NCBI RefSeq assembly: GCF_035083965.1 | Contig: NC_089738.1 | Coordinates: 13,728,734 to 13,792,733 of the forward strand | DNA length: 64,000 bases | Direction of reading: 5' to 3' | DNA from: Branchiostoma lanceolatum | Taxonomy: Eukaryota > Chordata > Leptocardii > Amphioxiformes > Branchiostomatidae | Part shown: piece by piece, positions 1-10,400 of the stretch | Position numbering within the stretch: the stretch's first letter is position 1 | Layout of the letters: each line of letters begins with the position of its first letter | Position numbers and translations under genes: made by a program | Notes under the pieces: model-generated | Seen by the model: the letters and a program-made list of their open reading frames with translations, nothing else | Database searches by the model: none | Told to the model about the DNA's origin: nothing

Positions 1-831
1 TCATACGTAGGACATGTTGTAACTGTCCGTCTTAGGGATGTGTACTGAGTGATACCCAGTACCTGTACAGTACCATGAAATCATTCAGGTCCAGGTCCAA
101 AATACAAGAACATTAATGTACCGGTCCTGCACCTGAACTGACTTACTGACTTACACTCAAGTTTTACAAAGTTTTTGACTTATATTGTAGATGAAAATTT
201 AGCACTGGGAAAAGATACAAACGTTGTTGAAATCAGCACCGTACTTTTAAAAGTCTCTGTACCAGTACCTGATGTTACGTTTAGGTACACATCCCTAGTC
301 TGTCTTATGTGACTTGCCTCTTTTGAATGGATGCAACAGTAAGTTTACACAATCATTGCAACAACTGTTTCTTCAATAATGATATAATAAGCTGTTGGAA
401 AATAAAATCTTCATTCACCAATAGCAGGTATTAAGGTACTGGTTGGAAAGTTTATGAAGTCAAAACATTTCTTACTTTTCTCTTCCGAGAAAATTCATTA
501 GCATTTTATTATCATTAGCGAAAGGAAAATAAATATATTAAACTCTTCGTAAATTTGACTTTTGGCTTCAGAAAAAATATGAAAACAGACATTTCTGTAT
601 GATATTACTGTTAAAAACTTTGCTGCAAATATAGTGTGTACGTTTCCAAAAAGGAGACTTCACCACTACTGGTCCTAGATAAGACTCTAACAAGAATCAA
701 CATGTCCACAGAAAAGAATGAAACAGTTCTCGTGTCATAACCTTAAAAGTGTTACTTGCGTTGCATCCCTGCTCAAAGCCTTGTCATCTTTTCTTAACCC
801 ACACGAGAGTTTCTCCATGGTCTCCTACCAG
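1..831. other. Non-coding sequence upstream of a terminal exon
   Basis: I see no supported exon before the 3' splice site at 829-831. This is presumably an intron of the + strand gene whose last exon begins at 832. It is AT-rich, with no obvious repeat. Confidence 0.35.
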
Positions 832-957
832 GGTTTCACCAAGACGAAGGACGCTCGTCTGGAGAAACACATGAAGACACTCCGCGAGAGAAAGGCCAAA
901 TTGAAGATCCAGCGTGCCGTTGGCATCAGCATTCAGGGCAACAAGATGACCCTTTAG
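832..957 (+). CDS. Terminal coding exon (copy 1) of an unrecognised gene
   Basis: A CAG acceptor at 829-831 opens a 126-base exon: 41 codons and TAG, beginning GFTKTKDARLEKH and ending GNKMTL. The peptide is strongly basic and helical-looking (RLEKHMKTLRERKAKLKIQRA), a plausible coiled-coil tail. A second exon of identical length and clear protein similarity lies about 1 kb downstream at 1908-2033 (shared KDARLEKH, KT, R-RK, RAV-IS, N-M-L). Conservation of frame, length and acceptor phase shows that both are, or were, coding. An in-frame ATG at 718 extends the open frame, but similarity to copy 2 stops exactly at the splice acceptor, so the exon interpretation is better. I do not recognise the family. 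The rest of the gene must lie to the left of the window. Confidence 0.6.
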   Translation, partial: GFTKTKDARLEKHMKTLRERKAKLKIQRAVGISIQGNKMTL

Positions 958-1526
958 TCTGTGTACAGGGCCTTGTGTGGTTAGGAAGGTGATTTGTGAG
1001 TAATAGATACTGGTGTGATACAACAGACGAACACAATTAAAATTCTTCATTCTAATCTAACTCTTTTCGGAAATACTTTTGGGACTTAAGTTTGAAACCA
1101 CAAGTTTTATTTGAAGAATTTTTTTTCCTCAGTTTTGAGTGTTGAAAGAAGGCTTTTTTATTTCTCTGGTTTGAAGTGTGCCGTCTGTTGTAGAATTGTA
1201 TCTTTTACGTTTGCATATCAGCCATTATCCTATGAGTGCCTTTGTCACCCATAAATGGAAGCACTTAACTTTTACGTTTACAGTATTGATGCTTCCATGT
1301 TTCATTGCAAGACCTATAAAACAGGTCTTGAACAGAGGACTGACCGTTGCGTGACCATATCTTGTGCCTGAAATATCATTGTTGTTTGGTTGAAAGTGCA
1401 CAGGATACCATACAAGACTAGGTCTTCCAAAAAAGCATTTTGGGGACTTAAGCTCATGCATTCAATTGCAAATGTGAACATTATTTGAGTATATCATCTC
1501 AGTATACTAGCACATCATAGACCATT
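958..1526. other. 3' UTR and spacer after terminal exon copy 1
   Basis: No coding signal is seen. An ATTAAA-type polyadenylation signal is possible near 1036-1042 (aattaaaa). The rest is AT-rich and unassigned. Confidence 0.3.
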
Positions 1527-1900
1527 GCTGTGCATGTGTGATTTTGGCAACTGCCGAGGGGTGAGGCCATGTCTATGCCTCAAAATTGCCACTTGTATAC
1601 ATGTAGAGCAGAAATATGGCAATTTGTCTAACTGTATTTTTGTTTTGTTTTTCAATCTTGCACTTTCACTGTGCATGTGTGATTTTGGCAACTGTCAACC
1701 TATATCTATGGACTGAAAGAGCCACTTAGATCAGAAATGTGGCAATTTGTCTTACTGTATTTCTGTTTGTTTTCCATGCACCTTCATTGTGCATGTGTGA
1801 TTTTGTAAACTATCAAGGGGCGGAGCTATATCCGTAGCCCGAAATTGCCACTCTCAGCAGAAATATGACACTTCCTCTAACTGTTTTTGTTTGTTTTTGA
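1527..1900. repeat. Degenerate tandem repeat, three units of about 120-145 bases
   Basis: Three units start near 1528, 1672 and 1790, each opening with 'gtgcatgtgtgattttg' and continuing through a 'gaaatatg..act' block and a T-rich end. The last unit ends in the T-rich tract that forms the polypyrimidine tract and CCTAG acceptor of the next exon (1908). The repeat therefore supplies the 3' splice site. Confidence 0.7.
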
Positions 1901-1907
1901 CCCCTAG

Positions 1908-2033
1908 GGCATAACATCACTGAAGGACGCCCGTTTGGAAAAGCATGTTAAGACGTTCCGAGACAGGAAGCAGCTTTTGAAGGCAGATCGGGCAGTCAAG
2001 ATCAGTCTCGAGGGTCGTAACATGTCCTTGTAG
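1908..2033 (+). CDS. Terminal coding exon (copy 2), homologous to 832-957
   Basis: A TAG acceptor at 1905-1907 follows a long T-rich tract. The exon has 41 codons and TAG, beginning GITSLKDARLEKHV and ending GRNMSL. It is the same length as the exon at 832-957 and aligns to it without gaps, so it arose by exon duplication. Two stop-containing terminal exons in a row suggest alternative last exons of one gene: use of the first would end the mRNA there, and skipping it would use this one. They could instead be the ends of two tandem gene copies, but no upstream exons of a second gene are visible between them. A possible polyadenylation signal (attaaa) lies near 2172. Function unknown. Confidence 0.6.
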   Translation, partial: GITSLKDARLEKHVKTFRDRKQLLKADRAVKISLEGRNMSL

Positions 2034-3445
2034 GCCAAACTGGGAAGAACTAGTGGCTTTTCTCCTCATGGACATTTGATTGTAGTTCTTGTTTGATGTG
2101 TCTTACGGTAATCATGACAGAAATTTGACACCTTTGTAATGACTGTCAAAGCTGATAGGGAGAGCTTCTATCATTAAACCAACTAGCTTGATTATAGCTG
2201 GCACAAAACTGTAGAAGACAAGCATATGTGATGAATTTTTGCGAGGACTTAAGTTTTGTACAGCTTTTCTTTTCATTCATTAAGACATTTCAGATGAAAC
2301 CTGTACCATTTCTTGCCGTAATTCTTTTTCTTACTTTACCCATACGCTTGTGCATGTGCTATGTCATACTCATATTAAGCACAGAAAATCCAATACACAT
2401 GTAGATGATTTCAGTGTCATGTCATTTCATGAACAAAAAAAACTACATTGCCTCCAAATTGCAATCAGCACTGGTATTGTGTCCATGTCATCAATATTTA
2501 CAGCAGAATGTTTAGACGTCAGTTAAAGGTTTGAACCATGAGCTGTAACATACACTGTACAGTAAGATATATGTTGTAGCCTTACATTACAAGTCAAGCT
2601 CTGGTGGACTGCAATTCAGTTGGTCTGCAATACAGTAAGGTTTGGAGTCTTTGGACGTAGAAAGATCATGAAGACGGGGAGGTATCGGATGAAAAGTTGC
2701 CACAGGTTGAAAGTCTGCATTTGTGGGAAGAATTCAGCAGGGATACTGGAAAAGAGGAAATGTTGGTGGGGATTCGATTTTGTGGTAGGGAGAAAATCAA
2801 AGGATTGCTGTGGTTTTAAGTTCACAGTTAAAACAAGTGGGTAGGCGGGAAGAAGACAGAACAAAAATTTTTGTTGCGGTTTTTAAGTTCACAGTAAAAA
2901 CCGCAAAAGATAAAACTACTGCAAACATTTCCCTTTTTACAGTATACCATTACATTTGGAAGAATTTTTGTTGTTGTTTTTTGAGGAAGATGCACCAACA
3001 TTGTCATACAGTTTCTCCTTGATTATTCTTGTGAAATCTAAGTCAAATAGTTGTAAATGGGGGAATTTGGATCACTGATAACTTAAGGTCAGTCATGCTT
3101 GCATAGATTCTGACACTTTTTGAAAATCGATTGTAAATGATGCTGTCAGTGAAACTCGGACAGAAAGGCTGTCAAAGATGGAACGAGGAAGTTCTTATAC
3201 CATATATATCATCTCAGTACCACATTTCTAGCTGACTACTGAAGGTAACTTTATTACAAGCCTACATGTATGCGGGGTCACAGTGTACCCCACAACCTTA
3301 CATCATTAAACATTATCTCTTCAGGAAAGAGCACAAGTTATGATTATTTATTGATATCCAATGATACATATTTTAACACAATTGTGAAAGATGACGACAG
3401 ACAAGAAAGTGAACATTTACCCTGCAACAACAGTTTATTACACAT
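2034..3445. other. Intergenic DNA without supported genes
   Basis: I found no conserved motif or splice-consistent exon. Small open frames here are AT-rich and look like chance. Near 2815-2900 a phrase around 'ttttaagttcacagt(t/a)aaaac' occurs twice as a short direct repeat. Confidence 0.35.
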
Positions 3446-3790
3446 CCTGTAAACCGCCTTGAGGCGTATAACAGTTTTGTACAGTAAGTACAAGCTGCAT
3501 AAGACGGAAGTGATAGGTTTGATCCACTCACACCGGGATGGATCCTTCTTGTAATGTGTGGTGGGTCCTTTAACATGCTCGAGGTGTGGCTCTCCTCTAA
3601 GGATTACCACTTTTATATCCCATCAAAGTGGACGTCCCTAATCTAACCTAGGTACTCATTTTCAGAGTCGAGTCAGGAGATAGGTGTAAAAGGCACAGCA
3701 TTTGGGGCCTGCTAGGGATTCAAAGCCAGAACCTTTAGATTTTAAGTTGATTACCACGATAGCCATATTCGCGTCACGTTCAAGGTATGT
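3446..3790 (-). mobile_element. tRNA-derived SINE-like repeat, antisense
   Basis: Read on the - strand, the sequence near 3715-3745 contains a B-box-like GGCTTTGAATCCC preceded by tRNA-like sequence ('ggtaatcaactta'). A non-coding body runs down to about 3450. This is the organisation of a tRNA-headed SINE. No second copy of this family was recognised in the window, so the limits are approximate. Confidence 0.4.
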
Positions 3791-4440
3791 CTGACATTTT
3801 TTCAGAAGCGGCGTGTAGCGTGTTAGATTTACTCGAAGGGAAGGATCGTTACCCTCTTCTGATAGGTACCATTCGAGGGATTGGCAGGCCAAAGAACGAG
3901 TGGCAATCAGAGAGCAACGCTCATTCTGCTTGGAGAGTAATGTTAAACCAAGCATTATATGTAACGTGACCTCTGTAGGTCGTGCACTCGAGAAAAAGCC
4001 CATTCACCCTTACAGTAGGTCAAAGAGAGATTTATGTGCCTCGGGCATTGTCGACATTGTCACGCCTAGCGCTGACAAAACATTCCCTTTCAGACTGCCT
4101 GACAAAACAAACTGAAACAGTTTGGCACCAAATCAAAAACCCGATACTCAAAGAAAGTAGTTCTATTTTGTTTGTCCAAAAATTGGTAGTAAAACTAGGG
4201 GAATGGCCTTGGGCAATGATTTAATCTATTGCAGTAACATGGCCAAGAAGCAGCAGCCTATATATGTTGCTGCAATATAGATACTAGTAGATAGACATTT
4301 TATACTGTGTGAACTTCGGATGAACCTAACCTAAAGAGAGCTGGCCTTGCGTTTAGGCGACGTCGTCTAAGCAGAGTGTTTCGCACATTTCAAAAGCTCG
4401 TTTGTCAAAGGATAGTTTTTACTCCTATGATCCTGTCAAG
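3791..4440. other. Unassigned intergenic sequence
   Basis: Nothing is supported here. The open frames of about 60-80 codons lack homology that I can recognise and lack splice-site support. Confidence 0.3.
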
Positions 4441-4870
4441 ATTGGCTATTTGTTTTATGTGAAAAACATAGACGTACAATAAAAAGAAACTGGACGCCCT
4501 AACCCCCCTTTTCCCCTTGGAATGACCCAGGTTCATTTTGGCAGCCGTAAGTAGCAAACCGTGACCGGCGTTGTGCGATTACAGCTACCATTCCATACTA
4601 CGTCACCACTTATGCCGGCTTTAGGGTACTGGAACATCAGAGGGGTAAGTCATATGTCAAAAGGTAATACTGTAGCTCAAATAAACGCCATGGCTATGTA
4701 GGTCCGGGTGGCCATGTTCGGAATATACAGTACAGAGGATCATGATTCTAGCCGTGACATGTCTATATAAACCAGACGAGGCTGAATAGACAATAAAATG
4801 ACCAACTTGTATAGATGATTTGGGGCGCTGACTGTCATTTTTCTATCCTGCTATTCGTTGGCAAATTACA
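4441..4870 (+). repeat. GST exon-1 region, copy a of a local duplication
   Basis: This block (upstream flank, first exon at 4612-4644 and start of its intron) is repeated at about 6190-6640. Shared landmarks in order are 'attggctatttgtttta', 'aatgacccaggttcatttt', the ATG exon, 'gtaag..atatgtcaaaaggtaa', and a 'ggctgaatagatagtaa'-like phrase. A partial third copy of the intron part lies at about 5370-5560. Confidence 0.7.
4612..4644 (+). CDS. Isolated Mu-class GST first exon (possible alternative exon 1)
   Basis: The ATG exon encodes MPALGYWNIRG followed directly by GTAAGT. This is the N-terminus of Mu-class glutathione transferases, whose hallmark GYW-IRG contains the catalytic Tyr that activates glutathione thiol. 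The exon ends in phase 0, as do the first exons at 7418 and 20576, so it could splice to the exon at 16217 and give an alternative N-terminus one residue shorter. Its sequence is closer to the vertebrate Mu N-terminus (I recall human GSTM1 as MPMILGYWDIRG) than the exon in the main gene model is. No exon 2 lies between it and 7418, so it is either an alternative first exon of the 7418-19258 gene or the relic of a lost gene copy. Confidence 0.6.
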
Positions 4871-4923
4871 GTTAACATTAGCGAAGAAGACCACTCAGGT
4901 GACCAATGATATCCGGTCTACAT

Positions 4924-5240
4924 TCACTGTAGACATAGGCAGGTGGTCACTGTAGACATAGGCAGGTGGTCACTGTAGACATAGGCAGGTGGTCACTGTA
5001 GACATAGGCAGGTGGTCACTGTAGACATATGCAGGTGGTCACTGTAGACATAGGCAGGTGGTTACTGTAGACATATGCAGGTGGTCACTGTAGACATAGG
5101 CAGGTGGTCACTGTAGACATATGCAGGTGGTCACTGTAGACATAGGCAGGTGGTTACTGTAGACAGGTGGTCACTGTAGACAGGTGGTCACTGTAGACAG
5201 GTGGTCACTGTAGATAGGTGGTCACTCTAGACAGGGTGTC
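4924..5240. repeat. Minisatellite, 23-bp unit with shortened 17-bp units at one end
   Basis: About 10 units of 'actgtagacataggcaggt' plus 'ggtc' occur in tandem, with recurring variants (atatgcagg, ggtta). From about 5154 they switch to 17-bp units lacking 'ataggc'. It lies between GST exon-1 copies a and b. The units are contiguous, with no unique spacers. Confidence 0.9.
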
Positions 5241-5369
5241 ATGTGTATGTCATGTGTGTGCATGTGTCAATGGGAAAAATTGTCTGAGCGACCACTACTA
5301 GGTGGACATGTTGGCCAGGCGGGTAGATGTGACCACTGCACTTGTACAAGTTTGACCGTATTGTCGCTA

Positions 5370-5560
5370 AAATTAACCCCTTTGCTATGTAGGATCATAT
5401 AGATCCGGGTACGGTGGCCATGTTCAGAATATACAGTATAGTGAATCATTCTACCACAGCCTGCGTACTCTGTAAAACATGTTAGTAGGCGGAGCTGAAT
5501 AGGTAGTGAAATTGTCAAGATTGTAGCACAGATAATTTGCGGTGCTCATTCGTCGGTAAG
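5370..5560 (+). repeat. Partial third copy of GST exon-1 downstream flank
   Basis: The segment 'gctatgtagg..ccgggt..ggtggccatgtt..aatatacagta..gaatcat' and then 'gctgaata' matches 4690-4790. The first exon itself is not present in this copy. Confidence 0.55.
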
Positions 5561-5934
5561 CTATTTAGGCTATCAAGGGTGACTTCCAATTTCCAAGCAG
5601 ATGTTGAAGTAAAAAATCGCAATATGCTTTCTGATTGAGAAAACACATGATAGTGTTGTACATGTATATTGATTTATGTATTTGGGTCGTCCTGTTTAAA
5701 CTGTGCTGGAATAATAGTTACACGAAGGCAACCCGGAACTGATGCGTGTAACGCTATGACCGGCTAATGTTTCTGGCAAATCATGTCTACTATGTTTAAT
5801 AAATACTAGTAGACTATTTTCGTGAAACGGTTGTTGTTATGTGGGTCCGACAATGATGTACATATTAGCCGTACACATGCATATACGAGTACTAGCGTTA
5901 GGATTTGGTTAGATACTTCCGGATCGTAGGTTCC

Positions 5935-6021
5935 AGTTACGGTTTTATACTATTACATTTTTTTTTCTTATTGCTGGTCGGGAAGCAATAAGAAAAAATG
6001 TAATAGTATAAAACCGTAACT
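5935..6021. mobile_element. Near-perfect hairpin (MITE-like inverted repeat)
   Basis: Arms of about 38-41 bases (5935-5975 and 5984-6021) are complementary, with an 8-base loop and a length difference only in the T/A run. The arm core 'ggttttatactattacat' is mirrored by 'atgtaatagtataaaacc'. No flanking duplication is obvious. Confidence 0.75.
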
Positions 6022-6169
6022 TGAAAAAGAAAACAGCCGGGAGGAGTCTGCATCGGAGGCTAGAGTGGATCATGGAATAGCCGAGTGGCTAATAGCCTGG
6101 AGTCCAGCCTTCTTAGCTTTAGTCCCCTACCCAAGCTCCGCTCCCCACCGTACATATTGTAGGCTCGTT

Positions 6170-6650
6170 TATCAACCAAAAATATATTTTTCACTCCTTT
6201 GATCCTGGGAAGATTGGCTATTTGTTTTATATGAAAAACCAAAGACGCACAATAAAAAAAAAAACAGAACAGAACGTCGCCCCAACCCCCCTTTCCTGAC
6301 GTGGAATGACCCAGGTTCATTTTGTGACGGTGGCACTAGTAGCACACGACCTGACGTTTTGCGATTAAAGCTCAGCCATTCCCACGTCACCGGGCCAGTT
6401 ATGACCTTTTTGCATACTGGGTCACCAAAGGGGTAAGTAATATGTCAAAAGGTAAACTGTAGCTAAAGCAAACCCCACGACTTCTATGTCCGGAACATAT
6501 AACTTTATTGTACAACAATTATTCAAGCAAGGAGGTTCAAGGTACAAAGCACAACATATAGAGAGAGGGTCGTTCTAGCGCATGTTTATATATATACCAG
6601 GCGTGGCTGAATAGATAGTAAGATCGCCAAGTAATTAGTCATCATTAGTC
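6170..6650 (+). pseudogene. Decayed second copy of the GST exon-1 region
   Basis: This block aligns with 4441-4870. At 6401 the first exon reads ATGACCTTTTTGCATACTGG and so on, and is followed by GGGGTAAGTAATATGTC, matching the intron start of copy a. Relative to 4612-4644 it has substitutions and about one base missing, so the frame no longer reads GYWNIRG. It is a pseudo-exon 1. An insertion-tolerant run of A residues lies at about 6255. Confidence 0.65.
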
Positions 6651-6943
6651 AGCAATGCAGTTACAAGTTGGCATGTCAAACTTAACTGCTTCAGATTTTG
6701 TGACTGAAAACAAACTTCGTATTTCCGTTCTTTCCGTTCGTGTCTTCATTTTACACTAAGATGTTTCTTTGAGTCGCACATAATGTAAGTATATTACGTC
6801 ATATAACGTTAAAGATCTTAGTCCATCGATGAGGAAAAATATACGTTCCGTTAGCTCCTTGATTTCACATTGGTATAGATGCTTCCAACTACAGAAGCAG
6901 AATTAGTTTTGGAGCTTGCGGAACCAATGAGGTTGATATTAAC

Positions 6944-7041
6944 CTAGCCTGACTAAATCGCACTCCTAGCGGCCGGCCCGACGGATACTCGGGGAGGGGT
7001 CATTAACCTCCGCCAGCGAGAGCTTGTGTAAACAAAGGCTA
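6944..7041. mobile_element. Short MITE with 8-bp target duplication
   Basis: The 98-bp element begins 'ctagcctgact' and ends 'aaacaaaggcta'. It is flanked on both sides by 'atattaac' (6936-6943 and 7042-7049). The corresponding position upstream of the second GST gene (about 20218-20232, 'gaggttgataattaactccc') lacks the element. An 8-bp duplication suits hAT-type transposition. A related copy is at about 17074-17160. Confidence 0.7.
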
Positions 7042-7059
7042 ATATTAACCCACTCAGTG

Positions 7060-7417
7060 GCGGAACACTAACAATGGATTATTCCATCGAGAAGTGGAGG
7101 ACAGAACAGTCAGGGATATACTTAGACTTCTGTCTTTATTACTATTTCTTTACCAAATTTAGGTTCCTCAACCCCCAATGATATACTCATATACTTCCGA
7201 CCTCTTACTCCATTCCTGACGTTAAATAGTCCTGTTTGTACACCCCTATGTACGCTGTAGTTGGGACATCCCAAAGTGTGACCGCTGCTTGACCCCGCGG
7301 TCCCATCTGGTCTGACGACTGACGCTGAATAGTCCACACCTTGTCCTCCACACCCGCTTGCTCTCCAAGTTCTTCGTGTTCTTGTGTTGAATCGAAGCCT
7401 AATATCCCCTTTTCAGC
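7060..7417 (+). promoter_or_regulatory. 5' flank of GST gene 1, conserved with GST gene 2
   Basis: This sequence aligns with 20240-20575 ahead of the second GST gene. Shared pieces include 'aacaatgg.ttattcc', 'gaacagtcag', 'cctactacgctgt'-like and 'gaaccgaagcc'-like phrases up to the ATG. It probably contains the core promoter and 5' UTR. I see no clear TATA box. Confidence 0.45.
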
Positions 7418-10400
7418 ATGCCGGCACAGTTTGCATACTGGAACATTCGTGGGGTGAGTAACGTAACGGTTACTGAGTTGTAGTTGTTGTCCTTGTTTCA
7501 TAATAACGTCTATTGTTTCGCTAGGCGTGATTACTAGTACTCTCCTCTAGTACTCTATTAAAGATCTGGTGTGTTTTCGACGTATTTTTGCGGTATTTTA
7601 TACGTCTTTCTACTTTTCCGTTTTTAGTTGGGTCTCCCTCCTCTAGACCCACTAAAAACGGAAAAGTAGAACGGCGTATAAAATTCCGCGAAAATACGTC
7701 GAAAATACCTCGGATCTTACCTCTGCTTGGAGAGTAAGACGTGGTCCTCTAGGTGACCATGATTTCACTTGGTTCAGGTTCATGTCGTTGATGACGTTGA
7801 TCTCTAGGTTTTTAGCTCTTGGTGACTTTTGAGTTCGATGTAACTTTGTCTTGGTGTTACTAGTACTGTGGCGTGGTCGACATAGCTCTTGACCACGCTG
7901 TGATCAGGCATGAGCCACACCAGTTTTCTGTGATCCACGTGTGCTTCAATAATAATAATAGTTTATTGCAAATTCATGCCCGTAGGCTAATTGCATGTTG
8001 ACAACAATGTCGAAATACAAATGTAAGGTAAAACAAAGGTATACATGAATACAAAATCATTCTATATTGCTATTCTACAGTAAGTTTCTATATCTACGGT
8101 ACTAATGCGGGGTTTGATTTCTTCTCTGAAAGCAGTGGAAAATAAAAAGTCCCACACTTTCAATGATGAGTGGGTTGGAAGATTTTAAAAGGAATATGAG
8201 TTTCTGTGTATTTCTTAATTTAGAAAAGTTTTTGGAGATTTCGGATACTTTCGTGAATAATCTGTTTCTTTCGGTTTCAAATTCGGGACATTCGCATATA
8301 AAATGTATTTCATTTTCCACTGCTTTCGTTGCACACTGTTTACATGTTCTGTCCTGGACCGGTAGCTGTTTGTATCTCCCTTTCTCTATTTCTAATGGGT
8401 GCGCGCTAATTCTTATCTTACATATTGCCGCACGTTGGTCAAAGTCATTATGATACAGATAATTTTCCATGTCGTAGATCGTTTTTACGTTTTTGTAAAA
8501 TCTTAGTTTTCCTTCATCTTTCAACAGGTTATGAAAGAATGTTTGAATATACATATCTTCTAATCTTCTTCTTAACAGTGCACATGTCTGTCTAACGTCT
8601 ATATTAGGGTTGTCGGTATACCAAATGTATGAGTAGCCACAATTGTCAAGTACCTCCTTTACATGTTGAGTCCAGTTTTTCCTACGATTATTCACAGGTA
8701 TATGTTGTTGTGACAGAAGTGCGTCTACTTGGAGGGGATGTGAGGAAATGTCTAGTTGTCTGAGTCGTAGCCAGTATTTGACTATGCGGACTGAAACATC
8801 TAGATCGACTGGAAATATACCCAGCTCCGCTCTACTTGCTACGTTACTTGAGCTTCTTTGGACACCAAGTATATTTTTACAAAATCTGTTTTGAATTATC
8901 TCGATAGGACACTTATCGTTTAGGTAATCCTTTCCCCAGATTTCGCAACCGTACAACATGATAGACTTAATACATGCGTTGTATATCCTTAACAGGGCCT
9001 TAGGAGACAATGGTGAGCGAATCAAATGTTTGAGACTGAAAATGGCTTTACGTGCTTTTTGTGATAATTGATTTTTGGCAAGAGAAAAATTTCCCGACGA
9101 CGACAACATCAAACCTAAATAGCAGTAAGAACTTGCTGTTTCAATACTCTCTGAACCAATGAAAAAATTCACGTCCTTGAATAGGCGTCCAGTTTTGTTA
9201 AAAATCACCACTTTTGTTTTTTTCTGATTCACTTGTAATTTCCATTTTGTGCAAAACATATTTAGTCTGTCTAAAGCACGTTGTAACCCTTCTTCGGTCT
9301 CTGAGAAAATCACCACGTCATCGGCATAAAGTAGACAAGAGACAAAAAGATTGTGCAAAGTGGGAGGTACGCATTCGGGGTTATCTAACTCTTTGACAAG
9401 GTCATTAATAAATAGGTTGAAAAGTGTAGGGCTGAGATTGCAGCCCTGCTTTACACCTCTGTCTGTGTCGAATAAAGGAGTGAGACCTGTGGAAGTTTTG
9501 ACGCACGTCTGGGAGTTAGAATACATGGATTTGATTAATTCATAGAATTTTCCACCTATCCCTGAGCTGAGTATTTTATAGCGAAGGCCTTCTCTCCAAA
9601 CACTATCGAAAGCTTTCCTGAAGTCGACAAAACAAGCATATAGCCGTTTATTGGAATTAACGTATTTAGATATTAAGGAGTCAACAACGAAAAGGTTATC
9701 TCGTGTTCCAAAATTCTTTCGAAATCCTGATTGGTTTGGGGAGAGAAGTGAATGCGCGTCTAAATAATTAGAGAGGCGGGTGTTCATTATTGTGGTAAAC
9801 AATTTGGCTAGGCAGCTCGTTACAGAAATTCCTCTGTAATTATTCAGGTCCTCTTTAGAGCCTCCTTTGTGAAGTGGTACGATGTGGCTTTCGCACCATT
9901 GTTTAGGGAAGTGGCCTGATGACATGATTAGGTTGAATAAAATTGCTAACGGCTTTGTTAGAACATGTGCGGCACATTTCAACATTTCGTTTAATATAAG
10001 ATCATTGCCTGAGGCTTTACCATTCTTTAATTGTGAGATTGCTTGATTGATTTCGCTTGCTTGTATTACTGTATCCAAAGGGTTGTGTTTTGACAGTTCG
10101 GTTTCCATTTCATTCAGTTTATTTTCAATGTGAATATGGAAGCTGTTGTTTGTTTTGGGTAAGTTGGATTTTTCATCACTTCCATACAACTGTTTGAAGT
10201 ATGTATGGAGAGCTTGACTGTCCACTGCTTCCTCAGTGGATACACGATCAGTTGTTTTAAATTGTTTGATTAGTTGCCAAAATGTTGAAGGATTGTTGCC
10301 GGTTTGGGAATTAAGCTGTTGTAGAATATTGTCTTTGTATGACCTTTTCGTTTTTCTAATAAGTCGAGTGTAATCTTTTTTCATTTTGAAGTACTTGCCT

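Noticed and set aside
4924..5240. CRISPR-like array
   Set aside because: Units are contiguous with no unique spacers, and the context is eukaryotic. It is a minisatellite.
6401..6436. Third functional GST first exon
   Set aside because: Alignment to 4612-4644 shows substitutions and a frame change that destroys the GYWNIRG motif.
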